A stretch of DNA of 64,000 nt from assembly GCF_901709675.1 (NCBI RefSeq), contig NC_051093.1, positions 9,043,553 to 9,107,552 on the forward strand, read 5' to 3'. Shown here in pieces: positions 23,279-36,000 of the stretch. Under the pieces are notes generated by a model that made no database searches, was not told where the DNA came from, and was given only the letters and a program-made list of their open reading frames with translations. Within the stretch, counting starts at the first letter, position 1; the number at the start of each line of letters is the position of its first letter. A program made the position numbers and the translations under genes. The DNA comes from Syngnathus acus. Taxonomy: Eukaryota; Chordata; Actinopteri; Syngnathiformes; Syngnathidae.

Positions 23279-26200
23279 CTAAAAGGGAGTGGGCAGAAGA
23301 CAGTACCCTGAGGCCCTTACGCCAGGGCAAGAAGGATCGGCGCTGTCGGTCGGAGGCGGATCAGCGTTTTCGGGCCTGATGTCGACCAGTTCATCGTCCC
23401 ACACTGTGCTATCTGCACAGCTGTGGCGGTTCTGCTCACGCTTCTGCACGATGGCGTCGGCATCCCAGTGCGACGCCAGATCTGATGCCAAAGTGGAAAC
23501 GCTGCCACGCGGGAGGCACACGTAACCTTTGCCGTTCGGGGAGAAGACCGCCGACGAAGGAACGTCTGGTGAAGTTACTTTGTCCTCCTGTGTCTCTTCA
23601 CACATGTGGTTGGATTCTATAGACTGACAAGTGTGTTTTGATGTGCATGAATGTTTTCATATCAATTTTTCGATTTGGATTTGAGGGTTGTAGATGAGCA
23701 GCTTACCTGACAGCAGATATATGGGCCGTTGAAGTGCACCGGAAGGTTACAGCCATTAACCTTCTCAGCAGGGAGGGCCAAGCTATTACACTTGTAGTCC
23801 TGTCGGTCCTGCTCCACATCTTTATTTTCTGCACCCTCAGATGGCCATAGAGAGGAGCTTGGGGAGATGATGGGAGTGGAAGACTATTTTCAGTATGATG
23901 AATTCATGACTTGCATTTGAGGAGCAACGCTTTGAGTAGTGAGAAAAATTACCGTGGAGATAAGCGGTGCAATTGCTGCACTTTGCAGATGTACGTGTTC
24001 TCGTTCTCTATAAAGATCCGTCTGGTGGCAGACTGGATGACAGAAATATTTTTCATCAGAAAACAAAACCAAAAGAACTATTCTCACCTTGATCTCTGAC
24101 AGGGTTTTGCTTTTGGCAGGAGACGGAACGGTGTCAACCCAAAGAATGATTTTCCTGTTTGAAGATATTTTGGAATTGCAGAAAAGATCACAAAACATAT
24201 TCTCTTGTTGACAATATAATAATGTTTGTTTGAAAAATAAAGAAATTACCTTTGGCATGCGAAGACAGTCCAGACGAGCATGACGAAGACTATGATCACT
24301 GTTACACCGATGCAGAAATAAACAATGGTGCTGATGGACCACGTGGCTACCAAAAAAAAAAAAGAATTAAAATCCATAGTGATCATTTATTAGTTATTTT
24401 ACAGTACGGTTACCTGCGTGTGAGGTCCAGCCTTCCGGCTCTGTCCATTCTGAGGGAATTCCTTCATAGAGCGAACCCTCTCCGGGGATGACCACAGATC
24501 TGACTTGGACCTGGTGGCGCTGGGATGGGCTCAGAGAAGCACCAAGAATGCTCACCCATGTAGAGCCTTCGGAAACATTCAACAGGACAGATGACCCCTG
24601 CAAATAAAGACCACACATTCAAATTCAGTTGAACTTGCCAATGCAAATTGTAAATCACCTTTGGAACAAAACATCTCATGCAGTAATAAAAGCAGCACAG
24701 GAGAAGTTCATAATAAGAATAAAAATAGATGGAGAGCATAAAACATATTTATGAGTGTAAGCTTTCCCAGTGGTTCTAACTTAAAACTCATTTCACGGTT
24801 TATTACCTTATCCGGCATCCCGTAATAGCGCACTTGATAATATAGTCGGATTCTTGAAGCGGTGCTGGGTTTAGTCCATTGCACAATCCAGTCGTTGTCT
24901 TTCTCTTTCACTTTCACTTGCTGTGGTGCCCTGGGACAAACTACACATGGCGACGTCATCATATCATTTTTCAATGACCTTCACTTTGCGTTGAGTTGCG
25001 AGACTGCAGTTCTGCCATTCAACACTAGGCGGCGACGCTTCAGAGGTTTTTTTATGCATCTCAATTACTCACTGTGCTCACTGGCCTGAAACGTCTTTGC
25101 ACTGCGGCTCGGTCGAAGTTCCAGAAGCAAATGCGTAGGATTTGCGACATACAGCGAGCAGCTGTATCGCACCAGTGACCTACTGGGGTTAAAGGTCACT
25201 GTGGGGTACCTACAGCAGCTCTCAGACCTTCAGGAAGAAATTACAAATGTATTAACATATGGAGGCCACCGGGTTATCGTTCTAAATGGATACGTTCGCA
25301 TGCACTTGACTCACGGTGCGGTGTGGTTTTGTTGACAGGCCAGCTGGTAGGTAATTACGAGCACTCTGCTCACCTCCCAGCTACACGTCACATTCTTCTC
25401 ACCATCAAGTACACAATACAAGTTGGGAAGCTGAGCTGAGACCAAGGAGAAATTGAGATAGAATTGGGATGATCAAGGATATACGGGGCAGAAATTTCAA
25501 CTCATTCACTTTTTACTCAGATTAAAACATTTAGTGTTGGTTATCCCCCACGATTCACTAGTTGGCAATTGACTTTTTTTTTTTTTGTAATGTGTGTAAG
25601 TCACCTTCTTTATTCCTCCACGTCACCACGGGACTCCATTGACTCCACTGGCCCACGTGGGCCCAGGCCCTCACTCTGGCCTCGTACCTGTGACCCGGAA
25701 GCAGCAGTCGTGTGTCTAATTTGACGTCTGTGCTCGTCACATTCTTAATCTGCGGACACGACGACAGAAAGGAACTTGATGATGTTCTCCCGGTCAGAAG
25801 ATTTGCAGTGACGTAAATTTGTGCTTACATTCCATGTGTCCTGCCTTTCTGCCTTGTAACCAAATTGGTACAGGAGGTTTTTGTTCAGGGAGGAGAAGGC
25901 AGGATAAGGACTGGACCATTTGATCCCCAGCTGCCCATCTACAGTGTCATATTTTGACACATCGGCCGGTGTGCGTGCTCTCACTGTGCAACACAAACAC
26001 AATCAAACTGTTTGATCTTTTTCATGGTTATGATGACAACGTGATATCAACTCACAGTGATGAGAAAGCTTCACGGGCTTGCTTGCGAAAGTGGAACAGA
26101 GTTCAGCATCGTCTTTGACGAAGAAGCCCGTGTGCTGGATACCGATGGAAAAAGAACGCGTTTGATATCGACACTGGACCGTCCTGTGCCCATCTGCGTT

Positions 26201-26869
26201 TTGGACCACGGCCCCAAAGGGCTCACACGGCTCCCTGCAAGCACACACGTAATCTGATCAGTGACATGACGTCTCTTCTGACCTTTAAGTGGACTTTACC
26301 CGCCGTGTTGTGTGCGGAACCAAAGCCGGAGTGGTCCGCGTACGTGTGGCCCCTCCCTCCACTTGCAGTAGACGTACGATTCGTAGTCGTTGTGACACCG
26401 CAATGACTCCATTAATGCTGCAAATAATATCAAATATTAAATCAATAAAAATAGATCAGATCAAATAATCACAAAAAAATCACAATCACTTTTCATGTCG
26501 CAAATAATATAAAATAACCATCAGATAAATAAAAGTAAATATAAAATAATAATTAAATCACTTTTAATGTTGCAAATAATATAAAATGATCAAATAAAGA
26601 AAAATAAATCATATAAAATCATCTTTAAAAAAAGTCATTTTTAATGCCGCAAATAATATCAAATGTTGCTTTTTGGTGCCAAGTTTTATACAGTGTTTGA
26701 CTTTTCAAATTCTTGTGAGAACATATGGCTTACCGTCATGTGAGCCATTGGTTTCGTGAATGATGCATCCATTCAGATCCGAGAGGAGAACCAGAGTTGG
26801 GAGCAGCGAGCCGAGCAGCAGCCAGGAAAGAAGCATCTTTCTTGGGTTGTTCTCAGTAAAATGTGCCAT
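23279..26869 (-). CDS. csf2rb: Cytokine receptor common subunit beta (IL-3/IL-5/GM-CSF receptor beta)
   Basis: Fourteen coding exons on the minus strand: 26869-26734, 26417-26300, 26234-26056, 25983-25829, 25749-25605, 25435-25315, 25227-25073, 24940-24807, 24597-24414, 24346-24250, 24154-24088, 24032-23953, 23857-23707, 23623-23279 (688 aa; human about 897). Type I membrane receptor with two cytokine-receptor modules. Residues 46 on (ALMESLRCHNDYESYVYCKW) match the CSF2RB start. WSQWS lies at about 231-235. The third FN3 domain begins AQLPNLYCVLDGEKNVTCSW. The membrane-proximal box is degenerate (PSEWT, about 429-433). The membrane segment is about 446-470, followed by box 1 (WVDTVPSPAKS). 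Conserved tyrosine motifs FNGPY, GYVCLP and a C-terminal SGYCLLP lie in the last two exons. Start: the first ATG is at 26869; the ATG at 26836 gives a cleaner signal peptide. IL2RB was considered, but the tail motifs and four-FN3 layout favour CSF2RB. Confidence 0.9.
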
Positions 26870-26974
26870 TCGCAATTCTGGTGATTAGGAGCGAAGCATA
26901 GAGAAAGCAACAAAGAGTATATTTACACGAAATCATGAGGAACCGCACTTCTCCTTTGAGTATTCTGCGCTTAC

Positions 26975-27040
26975 CTCGCTCGATGAAGGCTCACCATTTT
27001 GCTGTGGCTAGGCGGAGTTTCCTTTTGCTGTCTCCAAGTT
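26975..27040 (-). other. Candidate 5' untranslated exon of csf2rb
   Basis: On the minus strand, CGAGCGAG|GTAAGCG gives a strong donor whose exon side ends at 26975. A matching acceptor, CTAATCACCAG, lies just upstream of the coding start, with the exon beginning at 26877. The exon contains an ATG that after splicing opens a 15-codon upstream frame ending before the main ATG. The 5' limit is not determined. Confidence 0.5.
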
Positions 27041-29759
27041 CCTGTTTCAGCCCAAAGTTTTATTTTGTGCTTCATCAGCCTTTTCACAAGGGATGCAACT
27101 TATGTGATGTTTCTCACTAAGCCATGACACATCTTTCCTCCGAAAGAGATCAAGCCACAATTGAGCTCAGTGTGACGCAACTTGTATGAGTCAAAATCAC
27201 CAAACACATACAAAATGTCATCTATCACAAAGTTCAGTTGCTCTTCTTCTTTCTGGTAAATTCGAACTTCTGCCTGACAAAGACATATCTTCACCTTCAT
27301 CTGGAATCATTCTGACAATGACCATTTCCTCATTTCAATTTGTTTGCAGTCCTATTGTGCTTGCTCAACTTCATCATAACTCCCCCTCATGCAATTTCCA
27401 AACATTTTTTGGGGTCACGGGTGTGCTGGAGGCCATGACTGGGAGAGAGAGAGGCAGGCTCACTTGGCTGGACTGTTTGCAAAGCCAATCAAGGCACATC
27501 TAGAAGAAAAAAAAGAAGTGATCTTGAGAAAAATGAAGTTCCTTTCTTTGAATGACTGTCCAAAACAATGAGGAACTCTGAGCAAAGAAGATAATCATTA
27601 AAACCACAGCAGGCTGCTTGGTGGATTTTTCTGTTGCTACACTTTGCACAACTCCTCCTGCTGCCTTATTTCAAACATTAGAATTTTTTTTTTCTTGTGA
27701 TGACGTTCTTTACATTCTTCTAACCAATTTTGATAGAACACTCAATTTTGGCAGTAAGTCAAAAGCGGATACAGTCTTCAGGTAATATTTATAACGTCTG
27801 TATTTCCGTACAGGCAGAATTTCATTTCCTTATTTTCTGAAATTAGGACAATGCAAACCAGACTTATGTGTGAGCAATTCATCTTTGGAATGGAATTCTA
27901 TTTGTACCGCTGCGGTAATTTCTACCAACAGGAGATTGATATCCAAAATATGGATTATAATAACCCGAGCGTCAGTCGTATTTATCAAACAAACACCACT
28001 GAGCTAGAAATAACATCAGCGCTCGGAAATAGACGAACTACATTTTCAATGACTGCGTCGATATGCTGTTATTGACGGATAGCTTTGCTTTTGCCGTGCA
28101 CGTCAATAATCTTTCAGGCTGATGAGAGCGAGAAAGAGAAAGAGAGAGAGAGAGAAAGAGAGAGAGCGCCTGGGGACTTGTTCAAGAAGAGCCGAGTCAA
28201 TTATCAGACACATTATTAAGGAAGGTGGAGATAAAGGGGTGGAGATAAAGTATGTGCAGAAAGTGCTGCAAGCTGATAAACGGCTAGAGAAGACACATCC
28301 AACTCTCTTTATCCCATCTCATTCATTCCAGCGCACATACACATGCATATGTATTCCACATCCATCCACTTGACAATATTGCCATCACAGCACAATTGCA
28401 TTCTATTACAGCCCAATTTCACTCCAGGAGAATACATGGAATGGAAATTGCGTTGTGTCAGCTGTGAAGCGGCCAGCTATTTAAATGACATGCACTCTGC
28501 CCGTACAGTCTGTCAATGTTCTCCAGAGCTACCCGACAAGGAATTAAGACAAGTCGGGATGTCTCAAGATTGATTTCAAATGAATTCTGTGTTTTGTTTT
28601 AGCTTGGCAGAATACGAGGGAAAAAAATACAATGAAATAAATCAATAAAAAGAATAAATTACAATTAAATAAATGTTTTTCATGCTTTCAAATGACCCAC
28701 AAGAGGACGAGCAGAAAGAGAAAATGGATGGGCCAATATCCGTTAGGATATCATCATCATTAAAGACATACTGATGATATCACCCATCATAAAACATCCA
28801 TTCGTCCATTTTTTTTTCCCAATTTTATCATTAGGGCCGCGGGTGTACTGGAGCTCATCCCGGCTGGACTTGAATTAACCTAACATGCGTACTTTTGAAA
28901 TTTTGGGGGAAGCCAAAGTACCATAAGAATAACTGCATAATATATACATAAATATAAATAAATATGAAAATAGGGTTCTCATGAGGAAATTCAAATAAGA
29001 GGCTGAATCTGTCAGGGTTTTTTTTATGTATTCACTCAACCAATGTGACCTTGTGGGGGTAAAAAAGGAATCTCCACCGACAGGAATTAAATCTCCACCT
29101 CAGGGTGAATAAATCTACGCCAGCAGTTTTAGAGGCAACTCGGAATTTTAAAAGCTTTCCTGCTTTAAAATGCGTCTTAATATAAAGAAGACCTGATCCG
29201 TAATTTGAGATCATTCATTTTTTAACTTGGAGCTGTTCTTTTATATCTGTGCATTTGAGCCTTGGAGAGCCATCGTAAATGTCAAACATGGCCCATGTGA
29301 CTGGAGTAAGAAAGATAAAAAAACACTTACGGGTCACATGCACATCAACTTAAAGTTTGAAAAGAAAAAGATGGATCAGTGGATTTTCATAATTCTCTAT
29401 TCAATTCCGTTCAAACCCTTTCTTTCCTTTTCAGTTCAGCACCCTTTCACTGGACAGTGACAGTTTTTTTGCTCGCCTTTGGACTCATCACTCTCTTCAA
29501 TCTTTCTACTTCACAATGATCCATGAATTTCATTTTGGGATCCAAACTATCTTTAGCCTTCCTCACCCCTTTTTTTTTTTTTTAACTCCCAGGGTGTAGT
29601 GAGTTATTACTCCAATGTGGCAAGACTGAAACCCATTATTGGATTACAATGTGATTGAATGGGCAGCTTTGTCTCCAGAGTCTTGATGCATCTGACGACT
29701 TCAATTCATATTTTTCAAACCATTTTGATGCATTTTATTCCTACGGGCATTTCTTCTCC
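27041..29759. other. Intergenic stretch with repeat scraps
   Basis: A GA-rich simple repeat lies at about 28126-28168. Fragments of one common fish interspersed repeat occur near 27405-27440 (GGGGTCACGGGTGTGCTGG) and 28830-28915 (GGGCCGCGGGTGTACTGGAG). No coding exon or RNA gene is recognised. Confidence 0.55.
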
Positions 29760-30044
29760 TCTCTCCTCCTCCTGCTTAATATCACACACTCCCTCCAATC
29801 CCAATCCGGCACTCCCTCCCTCTACTCCTGCATCCCGCTTTATCTCTCCCTCCCTCTCTCGTTCTCCCCTTCATCTCACCTCCAGCCAGCCTCCTCCTCG
29901 ATCGCACAGCCTCCACTTTCTCTTTCCACTTGTCTCTTTCTCCCGTCCACTCGGCTCTCCCGTCAGCAGCTCTGCAGGCTCGCTGCTCTCCGTCCAACCG
30001 CTGAGGACTCAGAGGCACTCAGGACTAAGTCTCTGTCATTGCAG
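29760..30044 (+). other. Candidate untranslated first exon, or composite splice site, upstream of pvalb
   Basis: A roughly 280-base pyrimidine-rich block ends CTCTGTCATTGCAG|GTAAGT at 30044/30045, a perfect donor that is also preceded by a perfect acceptor. The parvalbumin coding exon opens at an acceptor five bases before its ATG, so that gene must have at least one upstream untranslated exon. This block is one candidate, 14 kb away. Nothing proves the connection. Confidence 0.3.
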
Positions 30045-33000
30045 GTAAGTGGGACTGTTGATCATTGAGTGATTTGGGGCTGGAAAAAAGAAGAACAAAA
30101 AAAAGTAAAGAAAGAGGAGAAACAAAGTGTATGCTGTCGGGGTGCGTTAGGTGTATTACACGATGGTGTCGAAAAAGACTTAAAAGACACAATTAGTGGT
30201 AGATAACGGGTTCATCAAAAGTCCAAATTAAGCTATGTCACCACTAAAGCAGTTCAATAATTACAATATAGAAATGAAATAGAAGCTAGAAAATATGATG
30301 ACAGGATTCCAACTGGATGCTTCTAACAGAGGCAAAATCCCATTCACAAACCGGAGCTGAGAAGTGGCCATGGTGATTGGTTCTCTGAAACCTGTGAGTC
30401 ACTGTGTGTGTGCATACATGTGTGTGTGTGTGTGTGTGTGTGTAAAGGGGGAAATCCATTACATTCGTTTACAAGCGCTGGTGAGTCTCAGAGTAGACAC
30501 TTGAATGATTTTTTTTTTCCTTGTACACTACAAATGCATTGCATGGCCGGTGGTGCAAATTGTGATCATGATGATGAAGATGATCGAGTGTCACATTAAA
30601 AGACATTTTGGTATCATTGGCGCAACGCAATCTAAAATCTCGTGGCTGTTTTGATTTTGCAGCTTTTTTTTGTCTCCTTAAATCTTTTTGACTAGTTGCA
30701 TCTGTCGCTGCTGCGCTACAAAATCTGCCCTTCAGGATGAACAGCTGTGTCCTGAAGGGCAAAGAGACTTTGGATATGTTCTCAGGTGGATTATAATGGC
30801 TATCTAGACAGAGGATGAGATTTATCCCAATACACACCTCAATGTTAGGCATAAACTATCATTGTTACATGATTATTTTATTCAAATAAACTTACATGAC
30901 TGTAAAGCACACCAGAATATTGACGAGTTAGAGGACCTAGACTTGAATCTTGAGGAACACCTGATACGCTCCAGTACAACAGTTATCATTTCTTCTGTGC
31001 AGTTAGAAATGGGCGTTTGCGCCGTTGTGGGGATGAACACTCTCGGCCAATTAAAATGACACCTTTAAATTCAGCGCAGGCGAGGGGTGTGGCCTTCATG
31101 GCAGAAGTAGTCCAATGCAGGACATTGGCGTGCACAAAATACATTTAAGAAGAACTGCAAGAACATCTCCATTTACGGATGATGTAAATCTGCTCATAAT
31201 CGTCCTTCGTCGTCTTTGAAACGCAGACCATTTCCCAATTAGCAAGCAGTCAGGTGGAAACGATGTTAACATCCACACTTGATTTCCTGGGGAATTGTGT
31301 CATTTAACAAGCTCTGTGGAGTGTGAAATGCCACGTATGATAGAAGACTCCAGGGGAGAGAGTTGAAGACAGGTGTGGAATGGCACCATGCCGGTGCGAC
31401 TGACTCTCATTGTCCCTGAGGTGCGGACATGCAAGCCGCCTTGAAATTTGACCTGTGTCAGTGGTCCAGGTGTTTACGTTTCCAATATTTTGACTATATG
31501 TGGCCGCCCTGATCCAATTAAAGCCTCTGAGTGACAGCAGAGAGCTGACAGGGGGTGTCGGTTGGATTGTGATATGGGGCCCGTCACGTGTTTGCCCCTG
31601 ACATGACTTTTGGATTTCATACACTGTTACATTGAAATAACACGTTGTGAATAGATAGGGGGCAAAGGACAAATAATGGTGACCATGCAAATTGGAAGAA
31701 TGTGTTGAGATGAGGACTTGTCCTTGACACCTGCCATCGTCGTCTGCTAATTCATTCATCTATGCGCGACATGTTGCTATGTGCGTTTACAGAAAAAATA
31801 AGTTTGGCATTTTGTGCCTTATGATACACAATATGACTTTTTATCCATTTATGCAATTCCACTTTTATATCCGATCACCTGAGGGCAACCCTAATCATAA
31901 TATAGTCTGCAATAAACCAAGTTTGACACATTTCCGAGCTAGTGGCTGCTAAATTTGTGTTTGGCCATAATATACTCAGGCCTCATTATGCAACATGATT
32001 GATTCATCCATCCATACCTGTATGGGCAAATTCAACCTGGTTTTACTTTTAATATGATTTTTTTTTTGCCGTTAATTCCCTTAATACTCAGCAGAAATGT
32101 GCTAACTTAAGATCCCTCATTGCAATTGTTAGTTAAAATGAAAATCTTCCTCAGGCAAGACGTGCAAATTGCACGACACGCTTTGACTTGAGCATCAGGC
32201 CACCACGTCGCTACGCTTTCTCTAGCACTTTTCCTGAATAATTAGCCTTGCCAACCACGGAACGGAGTTCGCCTTGAGAGAATTTGCATTTGTGCTGATT
32301 TTGTCATGACAAAGTACAATTAACCTCACGTTCGGGGCACTTGTTAAAGGACGTTAATTAAAACGTGGCGATAAGAGAATAAAGTGGAAGGCAATGTATT
32401 TTTTCTTTTTTTTTTGCTGAGGTGACAAAAAATGAATTCGACACATGGCTCTGCCTTTAAATTACATTTGGATGCTTTGTTCTCATTTTTGGGGTGAACA
32501 GCTGGTCACAAACATAAATGGACAGTGGCAATAAACTGTTGTAATTTAACTGGCATCACACCGGATGATTTGACACTCATTCCGGCCTAAACATGGAGAT
32601 TTTGCTCCACGTGATCTTTGCCAAGGTCAAAGAGGCAGATGGCACGTGGGAAAGTATGCCTTTGTCTTACAAATGCAAGACATATCCAGAAGATGGCGCT
32701 ATTCTGGGTTTAAAAATGTGTATTTTATATTTGCCAGAAGGCAGGCTAGTTTGTTTGTTTGTATTTTTTTTCCCCACTTCTCAAAGATATCCGATTGGTA
32801 TCATCAGTTGAATATGCGCTCAAATGGATTCTTGAGATTATCAAGCTCCATCTTTGTTGCAAGGTCATGTAAATAAGAAACCTTTGTTATCCAAACAAAT
32901 CACTGTGTGTCCTTGAGGTAGTACTTTTGTGTAGTTGACTTTATTCTGGAAGGTGTTTCCAAAAAAACAGCAGAGTGACAAGAGGTCCAAAAAGTTGATG

Positions 33001-36000
33001 CTAACTTTAGAGTGACACAAAGGTTAGCCCAGCACAAAGAGACTCAACTCATTTCTAATTAGAAAAGCCATAACCTCTTAAATGAGATCATTAGCAAAGC
33101 CACGGTCAGATGGGAACAGAGTGCGAGCGAAAATGGATTGAGACTTTTCTTAATTTAGAGCCTGCTCCTTTTTCTTTTTTTTTTTAGGGAAAGACGAATT
33201 AAAGTGGATGAGGATGTGACCTATTTTGTTACTGCCACTTAAAAGCCTTCACTTGGGAAAACAGGCAATTTATTTATAGACTTACACCATGTTTTTTTAA
33301 ATTGGTAAAAAGCATCAATAATAGGTTAAGCAGTTAGTTGGCAACCCGCATTTAAAAGTCTGACTCGGCATATATTCTTATAACACCATCATTGGCATCA
33401 GATTATAATATAAACAATTTATACAAATAAACAGGCGCTTGAGGTACTTCAATAAATGCACATTTCTTTTTCAATCTTAAATCATGGGAATTGGGGGAAA
33501 AAGGTGATCTGAAAAGTGAAGAAACAAACAGTCAAACGTCAAACAGAATTGCATCATCAACTAAGAGTGTGAATGACAGCTAATCTCAATAGCTGAGATT
33601 AGGCTGAACTAGCAAAACAAGCATTTGGCGTGGAGGCTTTCCCTCCCTCCCTCCCTCAATCCGTCCATCCGTCCATCCATCCCTCCCTCGCTTTGGCACG
33701 TCCTGCTCCTCATGCCTAAACAGCGTCGTCCTTTCTCTGCATTCATCTGACCTTCATTCCTTACCACTTCATTTCATTTAATCCATAAACCATATCAAAT
33801 CAGGCGGCACCTTTCCCAATTGCCAGCTCATCGACTCGCCGCTGCTAATCGACTGTTTGTCAAAGTTAAACTGGAGTTTTTTTTACCCGTCACATCACGG
33901 ATTTATCAAAGTAGAACATAGAAGTGTCCATCTTCACTCAATTTTGGTTGCATTCCAAATGGGGGGGCATTCAAACTTCAAGGTGTCACTGTATTTGATT
34001 TCAAGCCTTCATCTCTGCTGGAATTCTGGTCATGACTGAACACGAACAGTGATGTTATGCAAAATTTAAAAAAAAAGCTTGTATGATGTGTCCAAATAGT
34101 TGCGATGAAAGGATTACTCTGATCATATCTGATCAATTCTAATAAGCAAGCAAAGGCAGTTGGATCAAAGTAAGCAGAAGTTTTAGATGTTGACTTGACT
34201 CTAATATATATTTAAAGTGCTTTACCTTCACTTTCTTTGGTCTCCTTTTCAAAAAGCAGCAGAAGAGGTCAAACAATCCATTTTGACATTGTTGTCTTCT
34301 TAATTCCTGCAAGTCTGAAAATTTGCAGAATTATGCTTCGCTGATGTAACCGACTTCGAAGCGACTTTGTTGTCCGCATACCTCGGAGCTGAAAGTCACG
34401 TCTTTTGTAGCTTTATGAATGGCCGCGTATCACAAGTGAAAGCGACTCGGGCTTCCCTGACCTCTTTTCATCCTTCCCCTCATTTTGTAAGAAGCCTGCT
34501 CGCCACCAGCAGGCCCGAGGCCAGTCCTGAGCGGCCGGCGCGGACCGAGGCTCACATTTGTGTACGAGTGCGTGTCTTTGTGTATGAGCCGCCACAGATT
34601 AGCCGCTTTCTGCTGCAAGGTCAGTGGCGGTCTAGCACGCATCGGCAGCGCTGCAGGAGACAAATGGGTGTCATCTGCTGCTGCTGACCAGATATCACTG
34701 CTGGACTTAGCTACACAAAGCATCACACACTTCCCGTGTTCAGTCATGTGGAGTCACATGAGCAAACGGCAATAGCACTAGAAATGTTAATGGAGCAAAG
34801 TCGAGTATGTCGACACTTGCTTTACTCCTCCACGTCTACGTAACCACTCAGACACTTTGCAACAATATTGAATATTAATGAATGGGACAATATTTACACA
34901 GTGTCCCTGCTGTGTCTTTTATTGAATGCATCCATCTGTGAGCAAGTGCATTCAGCTCACATTTTATGATGGCTTTAAATACTAAAGAGTTAAAAAATGG
35001 ATGAAAGTCAGACTTACCTCGAACAAGGTGGCCCCATACGTATTTTCTTTTCTGCATTTTCTGATTTTTTTCCTCAGAGGATGGCACCGGCCAGCAGTTT
35101 TGATGAGAGGACACGCATAAAAAAAAGTTTCAAAAAACTGAAAAACTCATTTTTAATTGACAAAAAGTAATACCCTTCCACTGTCAAATTGGTTGAAATA
35201 CTGTTTAGAAATTCTTATTTCAAATCGACTTCCTGTTGTTGCCCTGAAATAAGAACAGCACAGGTCCAAACAATTTTCACCTCGATCAATTGTAATTATT
35301 ACTTGCTGAAAGGCTCTGATGAGTTGATTAAAAATGGGAGGCCTATTCCCTGCAATGATTATAAACATTTTTTTTGTTGTTTACAGAAGTGACCTGAGGG
35401 CCCATCTAGAAATCAAGAGTGCTCCTTCTAAAGTGTGACTTTAACAAGCCCTAGCTCTTTCCAATAACTCGCCTCTCCCGTTGCCAGACGCTGGCCCAGA
35501 ATACAAATTGTGTTTTCCTTTCTTTATTTGGGTAGGCGGTAGCGCAGGAGGCTTGATGGGCAAAATGTTGTCCGCCAAGTCGAAAAGGAGCCTGTAATAA
35601 GGTGATGAAGCTGCTCCATTCACAAAAAGACAAGAGGACAAAGAGGCTGGAATGGAAAAGTGGCGAGAACATATTGGATGGTGAATGGACGAGGAAATAA
35701 CAAATGAATAAATGGGACCAAAAAAAATTGCTCTTTTGCCATATACAACAAATGTATCTGATTGGGCCCAAAAATATATCATGAATTAAATGAAATAATA
35801 TTCATAATACTGTAAGACATAAAAAGAAGCATCAGACATTTAAAATGTTGACTTCTCATGCATTGATTAAGGGCTTTTTTTTTTAATTAGCATTTTGCCA
35901 AATAATGTTATCCCGCAAGCCTAACTGGACTCCATCACCGAGGAGAAAAAAAAAAACAAGGCCCTTGCATCACACTGCGAGGCAGAGAGGCATGACGAAG

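Noticed and set aside
23279-26869. Identification of the minus-strand receptor as il2rb
   Set aside because: Four FN3 domains, the CSF2RB-like N-terminus (ESLRCHNDY), and the FNGPY and GYVCLP tail motifs fit csf2rb. IL2RB has only one receptor module.
29655-30068. 137- and 129-codon open frames on +
   Set aside because: Ser/Pro/Leu-rich low complexity produced by a pyrimidine-rich block; no recognisable domain. Kept only as a candidate untranslated exon.
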